A DNA stretch of 64,000 nt, from positions 881,001 through 945,000 of the forward strand of contig OZ025650.1 of assembly GCA_964019335.1 (NCBI GenBank), read 5' to 3'. This document shows positions 51,917 to 61,504 of the stretch, piece after piece. How positions within the stretch are numbered: the stretch's first letter is position 1; each line of letters opens with the position of its first letter. The stretch is from Diplonema japonicum. Its lineage: Eukaryota > Euglenozoa > Diplonemea > Diplonemida > Diplonemidae. The translations under genes and the position numbers were made by a program. The notes below the pieces were generated by a model. The model made no database searches, was not told the origin of the DNA, and was given only the letters and a program-made list of their open reading frames with translations.

Positions 51917-52865
51917 ATGTGGTTGCTGGTCATAGATGTACAGCTCTGCAGCATCGGGTCTGTGTATCTTAGTAAGTATCTTCTTGACAACTCGGGCGAC
52001 GGGCATTTCACAATTGCAGCACTGCAGCTGTTGATAAAATGGTTGTTGTTGGAGCTAGTGGTGCAGACGGGGTATTTCAAGCTGGCGCCCAAGCAAGTGG
52101 GGTTGCTGCAGCGGACGCACACGACGGGGATGATGACGGCGGCGTTGGGGTATGCTTTGACACACGTGGCGGGGCTGATGTCTTTGGGGGACAACAGCCT
52201 CCTGCTTGATCAGACCACCAAGATGGCAATGGTGCCCGCGACAGTGTTGTTCCAGCTGTTCGTGCGAGGGAACCCCATCCCTCTGTATTCATGGACGGCA
52301 CTGGCAGCAACGCTGTCGGGGTGTGTGCTGTACTTCACAGCCGACGTGAATGCCACAGGGATAGGGGGCGTGGTCTGCGTGGCGTACTTCATCATAAGAA
52401 CATTTTATGACTTCTGCGTGATGGAAAAGGATGATGAGTACGAGCCCCCGTCCGGCAGCACCTATCGGATAGAACCGCTCAGTGCAGCGATGCTGTTCGT
52501 TGCCGCACCTCTGACGGAGCCTAACTGGTATGATGGGAGAAGGAAAGTGTCATAAAAAAAACAGGTACGACATCGCCACATCCTGGACCACTCTTCTCCT
52601 CGTCACCCTGGGCTCCATGGCACACCTCTTCGCACACATCGGAATGATCGCCATTGTTGAACGTGCAAATGTTGCCGCCGTCTCGATCTTTTTTTGCGTT
52701 CTTAAGCTCTTCCTCTTCGTCATCATAGAGTGCATCATCATTGGCCGCACCACGATCGTTGCCGAGCAGGCCATGGGCATGCTCCTCGTCATGGTGGGCC
52801 TCATGGCAACACTCAACTTCGTAACTGCTCACTGGTATGGGGGTACGGGGGCAAAAAAGAAATGA
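51917..52865 (+). CDS. DMT-superfamily transporter, nucleotide-sugar transporter-like (one intron)
   Basis: Exons 51917-52527 and 52565-52865; the 37-nt intron (GTATGA...AAACAG) is phase 2 and splicing gives EPNWYDIATSW, 303 residues with eight to ten helices. The unspliced frame stops nine codons later. The layout (VLFQLFVRGNPIPLYSWTALAATLSGCVLYF, quoted in part: the LFVRGNP-type loop and the G-rich helix 5) resembles nucleotide-sugar/triose-phosphate transporters such as the VRG4/GONST type, which import activated sugars into Golgi or ER. The motif assignment is by general pattern, so the substrate is open. The second exon keeps the helix pattern to the end. Confidence 0.75.
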
Positions 52866-53442
52866 AAAGAAAAAAAAATACAGCCTGCTTATCATCGGGA
52901 CAATCTATATTACGGTTATCGCGAATGGGTCTTTTCTTTCGCCTTTCCACTTCACCTAGTAAGGCGGAGAAGGGAACAAAATTGCCGTTCACAGTGTCTC
53001 TTCAACTTTGCCATCTTGTGCAGAAAACAACAGCTTTTTCTTTAAAGCATGACGACCACACTGCCACAACCAAGGTGCCCTGTCAGCCTGCGAGCACTTT
53101 ATTTTAAAACTATGTTGTTCATGTGGCCCACATTACATTTCTTACTCCGAAAAAAACCAAAAATTGGTCAATTTGCTGTAGACGGACTATCTTTTTTCCT
53201 TCACAAAAGAAATAGGGTTTGAATGAGGAATAAAAAGCAAAGAAGAAGAAAGAAGGGAGGATGATGTTTTTTGTTCTTTTTCTTGAATTTTCCTTCATGT
53301 TTGGAGGGGCAACACAAAAGTGGGTACTGCCCTTCTCGCCCTGCAGTTATATTTCCTGCTTTTTCTTTTTTAGTTGGAGATTTGTCTTTCGTTCTTTCGC
53401 TTTCATCCCTTCCCTTTCTCTAACCCACCATACTAGCACCAG
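52866..53442. other. Intergenic spacer
   Basis: Presumed 3' UTR and spacer. A 60-codon ORF at 52925-53107 has no recognisable features. The end is pyrimidine-rich with a CACCAG acceptor at 53437-53442. Confidence 0.5.
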
Positions 53443-55671
53443 ATGGCCGCAGTGCGAAGGGTGCAAGGCATGAAGAGACAGATGCCTGTGATGCCTTTCA
53501 GAAAGAGGATCATGCGGAGATGCTCTGATGTGGTGAATTTGAAGGACGATGTGGAGGACACGGAAGAGCCGCCTGTGTGGACACGCCTGTGGTACTGCGA
53601 GGTCACGGGGCTTTTAGAAAGCTTTCAAGGTCTGCCTGAGGAGGAGTACCTCCTCGGCGTTCTTGCGGAGGAGGAACGGACGTACCAGATTTTCGACCCC
53701 CTTGCCCTGGAGACGTGGCAGCAAGCCATCCAGATGTGGGCATCCATGCAATGCCTCGAGTGCTTCTCACACACCACTCTCAGCAGGGCTTGTCTCAAGG
53801 TTGTCGTCTCGTCCGTTGTGGACGGCTCGCCTGTTGTGGGTGTCTGGATCCCGACCTACTGGGTGGAGGCATGGGGTGTCGCACGGCATGGGTTCCACGG
53901 CCCCGTCGTTGCATACACAACACCTGAAGAAGCGGCCCAGGGCAGCACTGTCCCCAAGGGCGCCACAGGTATCTACACACCTGTCATGCTGTTTGGCTGG
54001 CTGGCGGTGTGCTGTGATGCTACTGTTTCTAACGCGCAATTCGACACCTACTCCAGCTCCTCCACCTACCTGCATGATGTGTACCACCCTGACGGCTATA
54101 GGCTCATCCTCTCCAATCCCAGACGGGACGTATTGGTTCAGTATATCACCATTCCCTGCAAATGGGAAAGGACAGATGTACCAACGGACGTCACAGAGGC
54201 CGCAATGCAGGAAGCACAACAGTGGGCGGCCACCTCGTCATGGATCATAGAGCGGGAGGTTGCTGTGTCATCATACCTCAGCACACCACAACCGGAGCAC
54301 CTCCTACTGCAGACAGCTACAGATGAGAAGGAGATACTTACCTGCACAGCCTTGGCCACCATCACCCTCGAGTGTACCGTCATGCAAGCCGTGCTTCTGT
54401 CACAAGAGGAGCAAGACGCACGCTACGCGCTGTGCACTGAGCAGTACGAAGCGATGGCCATCGTGACCACGTCTGAGGCCTTGTGGCACAATGCCATCAT
54501 AGGTTCAGACATGATACGGTACGAGGAGCACACCGAGGCGAAGCTGCTGGCTTGCCTGTGGCGCACGAGTCACATGAGGGACTGGGATTCGAGAGGCAAG
54601 TTATTGAGCAAGGAAATTTCTCAAAAGTTGCGGAAAGCCATTGCTAGTGGCACTGAGGATCACGTGTGCATGATAGTGACAACCGTTGACTACGTGCTGA
54701 GCACAGTGTCGCAAAGGGCGCAGCTGTGCGAGTGGGACGCCGAGGTGCTGGCGGGGCTGTTGATGGGTGCAGTAGAAGCTTTTCCAAAAAACAGGTCGCT
54801 CGTTATAGACGCGCTGAATGGCTTCTACCTTGTAGTGCCTGGAAAGGAAAAGAGGACAAGAGACGGGGTGACTACGAAGTACAGGGCGAACTCGAACGAG
54901 TGGCGTGGACTGCTGTGCAAGGTGTTAGTGGATGTGATGGAGAGCTACGATGGACCCGGGGTATTCAGGGCGAACGAGAAGAGCGGCAGCATGGTGATGG
55001 GAGCCTTCCAGTCTGACGCAGAGGCGGCGTTTCGGGAAGTTGCTGGTGTACCGGACGATGTGGTTTTGGTGCACCACGTGCTGAGGGCCTACACAAGCGT
55101 TGGGGGTGCTCATGTCGGGCAAGCCTCGCGCATGAAAGAAGTCCTGTCAGCACTCTCAGTGTACTACGTGTACGTGGCAGTGTTGTGTGAGGGGCTCAAG
55201 GTGCTGCTGGAGATGTTGAGATGCTCGTCGCTCCTGCCAGACTGCGTAACTGAACTCACTGAGACGTGCTTCTCGATATGTCACTCCCTGCTACGCGGAC
55301 ACACAAAGGACATCGGGGCAGACCTAAAGCAGCCTTACGGACTTCTCTTGAACTGCTTTTGCGCCATGTCTGTAGGCTCCTCAGGCGTGCGGCGAACTAT
55401 GGTGCAGCCTTATATCTATGAGTTTGCGGAAAAAGCGCTAAAGAGTTACCCCACCGACCCCTGCATCGTGGATAGGGCACTCACGCTGCTCACCAATCTG
55501 TGCTTTTGCGTAGCTGTGCGGGAGACCATAGCACAGAGCAGCATCCCGAACACGTTGAACAAACTGGCTGCAAACCATCTGCGAACACGACCAAAGCAGT
55601 TAGCTAAGGCTGCGGCGCTGTTGGACACTTATGTGAAGGTGAAGGGGCCGCTCATGGCGATTACAGCGTGA
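53443..55671 (+). CDS. Unknown 742-residue protein, helical-repeat C-terminus
   Basis: No family recognised. The N-terminus is basic (KRQMPVMPFRKRIMRR). Residues about 40-350 are mixed and rich in Trp and Cys. The C-terminal half (about 410-742) is a series of amphipathic helices, e.g. LCEWDAEVLAGLLMGAVEAF, VLHHVL-type segments and TLLTNLCFCVAVRETIAQ, with the look of ARM/HEAT-type repeats; that is my inference. The ATG directly abuts a CACCAG acceptor; if splicing used the next AG downstream, translation could start at Met10. Codon use matches the neighbouring genes and the frame is uninterrupted. Confidence 0.7.
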   Translation: MAAVRRVQGMKRQMPVMPFRKRIMRRCSDVVNLKDDVEDTEEPPVWTRLWYCEVTGLLESFQGLPEEEYLLGVLAEEERTYQIFDPLALETWQQAIQMWASMQCLECFSHTTLSRACLKVVVSSVVDGSPVVGVWIPTYWVEAWGVARHGFHGPVVAYTTPEEAAQGSTVPKGATGIYTPVMLFGWLAVCCDATVSNAQFDTYSSSSTYLHDVYHPDGYRLILSNPRRDVLVQYITIPCKWERTDVPTDVTEAAMQEAQQWAATSSWIIEREVAVSSYLSTPQPEHLLLQTATDEKEILTCTALATITLECTVMQAVLLSQEEQDARYALCTEQYEAMAIVTTSEALWHNAIIGSDMIRYEEHTEAKLLACLWRTSHMRDWDSRGKLLSKEISQKLRKAIASGTEDHVCMIVTTVDYVLSTVSQRAQLCEWDAEVLAGLLMGAVEAFPKNRSLVIDALNGFYLVVPGKEKRTRDGVTTKYRANSNEWRGLLCKVLVDVMESYDGPGVFRANEKSGSMVMGAFQSDAEAAFREVAGVPDDVVLVHHVLRAYTSVGGAHVGQASRMKEVLSALSVYYVYVAVLCEGLKVLLEMLRCSSLLPDCVTELTETCFSICHSLLRGHTKDIGADLKQPYGLLLNCFCAMSVGSSGVRRTMVQPYIYEFAEKALKSYPTDPCIVDRALTLLTNLCFCVAVRETIAQSSIPNTLNKLAANHLRTRPKQLAKAAALLDTYVKVKGPLMAITA

Positions 55672-55991
55672 CTTCCGTCGCGCAGTAGTGATATTTGTTT
55701 CCCCCAACAGTGTTAGACACTGAAAGTTTTATTTAATTTTTCGTTCCTCCCTTTTTCTCTTTTTTTTGAAAAAGAGTCCCTTTTTTCCTAAAGCAATTTT
55801 AGCCCCAAATGGAAACGATGTTCTCGCTATGATGCGCACCTAGGAATATGGCTCAATGGAACGGGGTCCCTGGAAATGAATATTTAGAAAAAATTGTGTC
55901 CTCTTTTCCCGGTAGAAACTAAGAGTTGCGGTCAAAAAAAACTTAAAGCTTTTCTTGCTTCCCTTCTCCCCCGTTTAAAAAAAAAGAAAAA
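55672..55991. other. Intergenic spacer
   Basis: 3' UTR and spacer, T-rich, nothing recognised. Confidence 0.6.
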
Positions 55992-56453
55992 ATGACTAAG
56001 TGGGACGAGAAGTACGTGATGGCGGTTGTGGCTCTCCCGATGTACTTTGTGCTGACGATGGCACCGCACTTTGCGCGGCTGCCCGTGATGGCAAGGTTCA
56101 TGGGTGGCCTGAAGGAGGCGAACGTGGAGCCCAGGAAGGCGTTTGAAGAGTTGGCTAATTCCGATGACTCGAAAGCTGCTTTTGTACGCCGCTGCACTGG
56201 AGCCCACATGAACAGCTGGGAGAACTACATAGTTTTCATTTCTGCCTTGGTGGCTGCTGTTGCAGGGGGCGTGAAGCCTTCTTTCGTTAACGACTGTTCT
56301 CTCATCATCATCCTTGCAAGGCTGTGCTACATTGTGTGTTACCTCAGCTTCGGACAGGGCATCCTCAGCACCATTCGTAGCTTTTTCTATATTGTTGGAC
56401 ATGGTACATGCTTCGCGTTGTGGGTCAAAGCCTCCATGGAAATTTGTGATTGA
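55992..56453 (+). CDS. MAPEG-family membrane protein
   Basis: 153 residues with four hydrophobic helices. The family signature is clear: RRCTGAHMNSWENYIVF (about residues 63-79), a second helix with small residues, then the RLCYIVCYLSFGQG segment (about 113-126) and IRSFFYIVG. MAPEG proteins are membrane-bound trimers acting in glutathione and eicosanoid metabolism; many protist and bacterial members have unknown substrates. The start is preceded by an A-rich leader and matches family length. Confidence 0.85.
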   Translation: MTKWDEKYVMAVVALPMYFVLTMAPHFARLPVMARFMGGLKEANVEPRKAFEELANSDDSKAAFVRRCTGAHMNSWENYIVFISALVAAVAGGVKPSFVNDCSLIIILARLCYIVCYLSFGQGILSTIRSFFYIVGHGTCFALWVKASMEICD

Positions 56454-57369
56454 GGGCCGCCCAAAGAAAAGAACCTCTAACTTCGTATTCACAGACCTAT
56501 CTTATTATTACTCCGAACAAGAAAAAGGGAAGGAACCACACTCTGACATTGTTCCAATCCCAATTTACTCCCCCCTTCCCCCCCCGCCCTCTCTTCTTTT
56601 TTTGCAGCATGCGGCCTTCGCTTTAGGGGTTTGCATGTTAATTTGAGTTTTTTTTCTCCCTTCCATTTGCTCGTTTCACGGGCAGTTCTAGCTATTTTTT
56701 TTTTATTTGACAAGTGCTGCTTAGTTTCTTGTAAAGAACAAAAAAAAGAAAAAAAAAAATGAAAAAGAAAAAAAAGAGAGCAGTGAGTGCTTACCTTATG
56801 ATTTGTATCACGTTGAAATGCTGACTCTTTTTTTTTGTTTTTGTTTGTCCCCTCTTTCTCTGTTTCCCTTTCTTTTGGAAACTCAAAAAAAAAAAAAAAA
56901 AAAAATGACTGTACTTTTTTGTGTCATTTCAATGTAAAGTAGTACCATTATTGATCTTTAGGCTCCATGTGTTCATTGCAGGGCTCAGTTCTTTGTTCTT
57001 CGTAGTAAAGAGAAATGAAAGAAAAAAAAGAAAAAAAAAAGAGTTACAGAAAAAAATGGGTAGTATTAGAAAACAAGATAAATAAGAAAAAGGTTAACCA
57101 AATAGAAAAAAGGGGGAACATAATGTGGCCGGGCACTGACTCCCTCCGGGTGTATTATGTTTTCATTGTCCTTTCTTTGTTTATTGTTTTGCCTTTCCCT
57201 GCCCATCTTTTTTTTTTCTCTCTCTTTTTTTTTTTTTTTTTTGCTTTGTTTCCCAATCTTCTTTCGTTCTTTCTTCCCTTTACTTTTTTTCTTTTTTTTG
57301 AAAAATCCGCTCCCAATCAACTAAGGACAGACCACCCCACCCCACCCCACCCCACACTACAAACACAAA
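56454..57369. other. Intergenic, low complexity
   Basis: T- and A-rich with no supported gene. It ends in tandem CCCCA units (57333-57354) just before the next ATG. Confidence 0.6.
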
Positions 57370-57945
57370 ATGTCGATCAACCAACTGACACAGCAGCGAT
57401 TGACCACTCGCACAACAGCGACGTACGAGACTGTGGACACGAACATGAAGAATGAAACACTGCTAGTGAAGGGGCCCATGGGCGAAGGGGAGTGGGTAGG
57501 AGTACCCATGAAGACGGTGGGAGGTGTGCTAGTAGAGAAGCATGTCGAGATTTCTAAGGTGAAAATGGACAAGGATACAGTGGAGAGCCAACTGCACATT
57601 GAACACACACTGCAAGGATACGAAACCTTGCCCCTCCTAGCTTTGAAGTACGGGACAACAGAACTTGACATCTCTCGTTGCAACAGCCTCTTGGGCACCT
57701 TGGACTTCGTCTCACCTGGGACGATTCTCCGAATCCCTGCCAGAGGTGTCACTGACTATGAGCCAGCCGCACCTATATCAGAGAAAGACCTTGCTCTCGT
57801 GAAGTTCCGCGCAATGGCGGCTCCCTGCACCAAAGAAGAGGCAGTGTTCTACTTGCAAGACCACGATTATGATGTACGTGCGGCGTATGAAGCCCGCAAA
57901 ATCGACATCGAGTGGGAAAAGAAGCACCCTAAAAAGACAAAATAG
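57370..57945 (+). CDS. LysM-domain protein with UBA-like C-terminus
   Basis: 191 residues. A LysM-like module lies at about 77-119 (HIEHTLQGYETLPLLALKYG, then LDFVSPGTILRIP), as in eukaryotic cytosolic LysM proteins of the LYSMD type, whose LysM is not necessarily sugar-binding. The last 40 residues (CTKEEAVFYLQDHDYDVRAAYEARK) resemble a three-helix UBA-like fold. There is no signal peptide or membrane helix. The ATG at 57370 follows ACACAAA and fits the domain layout. Confidence 0.75.
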   Translation: MSINQLTQQRLTTRTTATYETVDTNMKNETLLVKGPMGEGEWVGVPMKTVGGVLVEKHVEISKVKMDKDTVESQLHIEHTLQGYETLPLLALKYGTTELDISRCNSLLGTLDFVSPGTILRIPARGVTDYEPAAPISEKDLALVKFRAMAAPCTKEEAVFYLQDHDYDVRAAYEARKIDIEWEKKHPKKTK

Positions 57946-59008
57946 AACGAAGAAAAAGTATATACCATATGATTTAAAAAAAAAAGAATTCTGTTCCACC
58001 CCACCCCCCTTTTTTTTCCGTAATGCGTTGATTCATGCTCAATTTATATCTAGCACATTTATCCTGTTTCCTTTGGGGGGGGGGGGGGGAGAAATCAGAA
58101 GCATAGCTAGGAGGGAGTTTGATTTTTTTTCTCCTCCCTTTTTTTTCCCCCCATGTTACATAGTTTTCTTTCTTTTTTTTCCCCCCTCCTTCTTTTTCTG
58201 TTACCCTTTTCTTTGTTTCTCTCTCTCCAGGAGTATTTTTTTTTCTTTTTCTTTTTCTTTTTCTTTTTCTTTTTCTTTTTCTTTTTCTTTTTCTTTTTCT
58301 TTTTCTTTTTCTTTTTCTTTTTCTTTTTCTTTTTCTTTTTCTTTTTCTTTTTCTTTTTCTTTTTCTTTTTCTTTTTCTTTTTTTCCAGTCTGCTGAAATT
58401 ACTTCACGCACTCGGACTCTCAGTCCATGCCAAACCTCATTACTTCACGGAAGTATTATAGGTTCGGCAAGTAGCTCCCTCTGCATCTCTCCCACTGGCC
58501 ACTGGCAGGAAAGTACTCCTGTGAAAGCCGAGAGAGGATGAAGGCCAACTGTCCTTCAAATATAATTGAAGTACGTGAAAAGGTTGAGCGAGGAAGTCAG
58601 CCCTACTCTGCCCACATCGAATAGTACAGTACAAGCGAGAGGATGAGTTTGATGACCTGCCAAGGTTCGCCCCTCATGGTGAAGTGATTTCAGAGTCATG
58701 AAACAAAACCCTTACCTACCGCCAAGGAATGCCTTTACCGTCCTCGACACCCTGAGCGGTAAGGTCATTACTTGTTGGCAGTAAATATGCTATTATTTTT
58801 GTTGCCCTCTTTTTCCTCATAATTCGATTACAACAACACCCACGGCATGGCTGAAAAGGCAGCACTTTCGAGGATTCCCGTCGTGGTGACATTCGACTAT
58901 AATTTTTTTTTTGGGGTTTCCTTCCTGGGTATGTTTCACAACAATACTTTTTTTCCTTCTCTTATTTTTTATCTGAAAGTTTTTTATTCATGCAAGGGGG
59001 CAGTAAAC
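57946..59008. other. Intergenic with microsatellite
   Basis: Pyrimidine-rich DNA, the TTTTTC repeat, then about 400 bases of unbiased, non-coding sequence (58390-58790), which is unusual for this window's spacers, and an acceptor GGGCAG at 58999-59003. Confidence 0.6.
58237..58384 (+). repeat. Microsatellite (TTTTTC)n
   Basis: About 24 near-perfect copies of the hexamer. It produces artefactual Phe-Ser and, on the other strand, Lys-Arg ORFs. Confidence 0.97.
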
Positions 59009-61504
59009 ATGCCTATTGTCAGAGTGTCCGGTACAAGCCGTCCGTGGCCAGAAGAGCCCAAGCCGAAGAAGTCTTGTTTCCGGCCTGTCAGTGATGAGTG
59101 TGGCGTAAGATCGGCACGTGAGGGGAGTGATTTTGTGCCTGTAAACAAAGGGGTGGTGAAGGAAGTAAGAGAGGTGAAGATAGTGAAGTCGAAGGAAGTT
59201 CCTCAGTCGAAAAAGCAAACCCTATGTGGTGTACGGGGGAAGACCTTTTGCAGCAAAAAGGCACCCCCCAACGAGATTCTCCGCATTGTGGAGGTTCCTG
59301 TACCTGTGGAGATCCCTGTGCACATAGAAGTGCCAGTGGAGGTTCCTGTACCTGTTGAGATCCCTGTGCACATACAAGTGCCTGTGGAGGTTCCTGTGCA
59401 TGTTGAAGTGCCCGTTCCTTTTGAGGTGCATGTGCCCAGCGAAGCACCTGTTCACACCCCCCTTCCCACTTCCCCCGTGCCACGTGACAATGTCATCTTG
59501 TACTCCCATTCCCCACCCCCCATCGTCAGCTGTGCCTCACCGAGTCAAGTGAAGGCGGTCTCATCACCTCTATTTTACCAGGAGTCTGCCTTTGCAGTTC
59601 CCAATCGTTCCTCTCCGAAGACACCTCGTGATGCGAAGCCCCTTTTCGCCAAATCACACCACTCGATCTCTCCAGCGAAGCAGCGCCCACCCCTCTTCAC
59701 AACGTCCGATAACCTTGCCATACCCCGACAGACCACCTCACCCCCTGTGTCTCCTAGACCCCACCTCTCTGCAAGCAGTAACTACGTCGCCACACCTAGG
59801 CGCTCTGAGGCACTAATTGAGCAGTCTTGTCCCTCGTTGTGCGTCTTCCCAGACCCCGTTCCGGCGCGGCCAACATCGCCGAAGCGAGTGCACCTGTTCA
59901 GCCAAAGCAACTCCCTAGCTGTGTCCCCAACTAATCAAAAAGCGGCTGTGGCACGGGAACCCCTGATGTTGTTCACAAAGAGTGACGAGATGGTCCTTAA
60001 GAAGCAGCGTGAAGTGTTGTACCCAAAGGTTGACAGCATAACAGTGCCCAGGGCACGGGAAATAAGAAAGGAGGTAGTACTCTCTTCACACAGTAACTCA
60101 CTTGTTTCGCCCAGAGCCAAAGAAGCAAGGACTGTGCCGAGCATGCCTAGTGTACCGCGGGAAGAAAAGAGAGAAGTTATGTTGTATGGAGACGGTTGTT
60201 CCTTGTCAGTACCCAGGGAAAGAGAAAGGGGGGAAGTTGTTTTATACAGCACCGGCAGCGTGTTGAGAAGAAGAGAAGAAACGAGCCGGGAAGTGGTCCT
60301 GTATGACAACAGCAATGTCCTGTCGGTTCCAAGGAACAGGGAAGTCAGGCAGGAAGTGGTCCTGTATTCAGAGAACCGTAAGTTGCAAGTGAGGAAAGAG
60401 AAGTGTAATCTTGTGGCTCGCAGCGAGGAACTTTCTGTGCCGCGGGAACGGAAGCAGCCAATAAAGCTGTACGAGCAGATGGAGCACAGCCCTGCCCGAC
60501 GCCGTCTTGAGGTGCAGCTCTACGGGCATAGCGAGGAGATGTCGATCGAACGTGAGAAGCCCACGCGAAGTAACACACCTGTGGAGGTATTCTCAACGGT
60601 GTCGTCTGTAGCGCGAGCGTCGCCTACGCCTGTGAGGCAGTTGGAGTACAACGATTACCTTCTGGGTGTGGAGACAGAGTTCAAAACGGTTCCTGAGTCT
60701 TCTAGGGTACCTGATACACCGCCACATGTGTCAAAGGCCATCAGCTCTGCCGAGGAGCGTGTGTACATCCCGCCAAAAATGACGGGGCTGTGGTTGCATG
60801 GTGTGAGGGACGACACGTTCAGGGACAGGCTGCGGCCGTACTTGGTACCAAGGCCAAATCCATTCATTAATGTGCGTGGGCGGGAAGAGGAGGTTCTAGA
60901 CATGTGTTGCAGCACGGACGGGATCGAGGAGGACCTGGTGGCCGCTGCTATGGAGGTGATTGGGGAGGTGAGGGAAATGCAAGGCGTGTGCATTTTGAAG
61001 GCTAAGGCGGGGATGATGCGTGGGCTGGGACTGGACATGTCTATTCAGGACCCGCCAATGTTCGCGGACGAGGAAACGGCGGCTGTGCTGAGCTCGTTGT
61101 GGCAGTTGGACTACCCGCCAGGACAGGCAGAACTGTTCAAGAAGACACTGCGGGATATTATTCAGCTGCTTCTGCCATACCTGAGGCAGGAAGCTCACAG
61201 TGGAAGGTACATTTCCCCTCCGAGGGGCTATAGACGTGATGCTGACGTGAGGATCCTAGCTACCGACCACAAAAAGATCTCCCCCCCTCGATCCAGACAT
61301 CAGTCACAGCTGCAATTGCAGCAGGCACAGAGTAGCACCCCAAGCAGCCTGTTACGTTTCCCATCACCTGTGAAGTCGAAAACACCAATCACCCCCTCTA
61401 CTGCTGCCCCTCATGACTATAAATACATCTCGCCGCTTCACAACCGACATTCTTCCCGAGCCTCTCGAACCCAGACGTCCCGAACTTCTTTCCCTTCTTA
61501 CTAG
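59009..61504 (+). CDS. Large VPV-repeat protein with VVLYS-type repeats
   Basis: 831 residues from the ATG at 59009, five bases after a GGGGGCAG acceptor; the longer in-frame ORF starts before it. Residues about 93-150 are a VPV array (EVPVPVEIPVHIEVPVEV and similar), the hallmark of articulins and alveolins that build membrane-skeleton filaments. Residues about 200-530 repeat a unit of roughly 25-28 residues with the core VVLYSxSNxLxVPR (LFTKSDEMVLKKQR, VVLSSHSNSLVSPR, VMLYGDGCSLSVPR, VVLYDNSNVLSVPR). A globular C-terminal region (about 590-740; MTGLWLHGVRDD, MCCSTDGIEEDLV, LLLPYLRQE) and a Ser/Arg/Pro tail with ISPP motifs follow. Probably a cortical or flagellar cytoskeletal protein. Confidence 0.75.
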   Translation: MPIVRVSGTSRPWPEEPKPKKSCFRPVSDECGVRSAREGSDFVPVNKGVVKEVREVKIVKSKEVPQSKKQTLCGVRGKTFCSKKAPPNEILRIVEVPVPVEIPVHIEVPVEVPVPVEIPVHIQVPVEVPVHVEVPVPFEVHVPSEAPVHTPLPTSPVPRDNVILYSHSPPPIVSCASPSQVKAVSSPLFYQESAFAVPNRSSPKTPRDAKPLFAKSHHSISPAKQRPPLFTTSDNLAIPRQTTSPPVSPRPHLSASSNYVATPRRSEALIEQSCPSLCVFPDPVPARPTSPKRVHLFSQSNSLAVSPTNQKAAVAREPLMLFTKSDEMVLKKQREVLYPKVDSITVPRAREIRKEVVLSSHSNSLVSPRAKEARTVPSMPSVPREEKREVMLYGDGCSLSVPRERERGEVVLYSTGSVLRRREETSREVVLYDNSNVLSVPRNREVRQEVVLYSENRKLQVRKEKCNLVARSEELSVPRERKQPIKLYEQMEHSPARRRLEVQLYGHSEEMSIEREKPTRSNTPVEVFSTVSSVARASPTPVRQLEYNDYLLGVETEFKTVPESSRVPDTPPHVSKAISSAEERVYIPPKMTGLWLHGVRDDTFRDRLRPYLVPRPNPFINVRGREEEVLDMCCSTDGIEEDLVAAAMEVIGEVREMQGVCILKAKAGMMRGLGLDMSIQDPPMFADEETAAVLSSLWQLDYPPGQAELFKKTLRDIIQLLLPYLRQEAHSGRYISPPRGYRRDADVRILATDHKKISPPRSRHQSQLQLQQAQSSTPSSLLRFPSPVKSKTPITPSTAAPHDYKYISPLHNRHSSRASRTQTSRTSFPSY

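Noticed and set aside
57974-58461. Phe-Ser or Lys-Arg dipeptide-repeat ORFs
   Set aside because: Product of the TTTTTC microsatellite.
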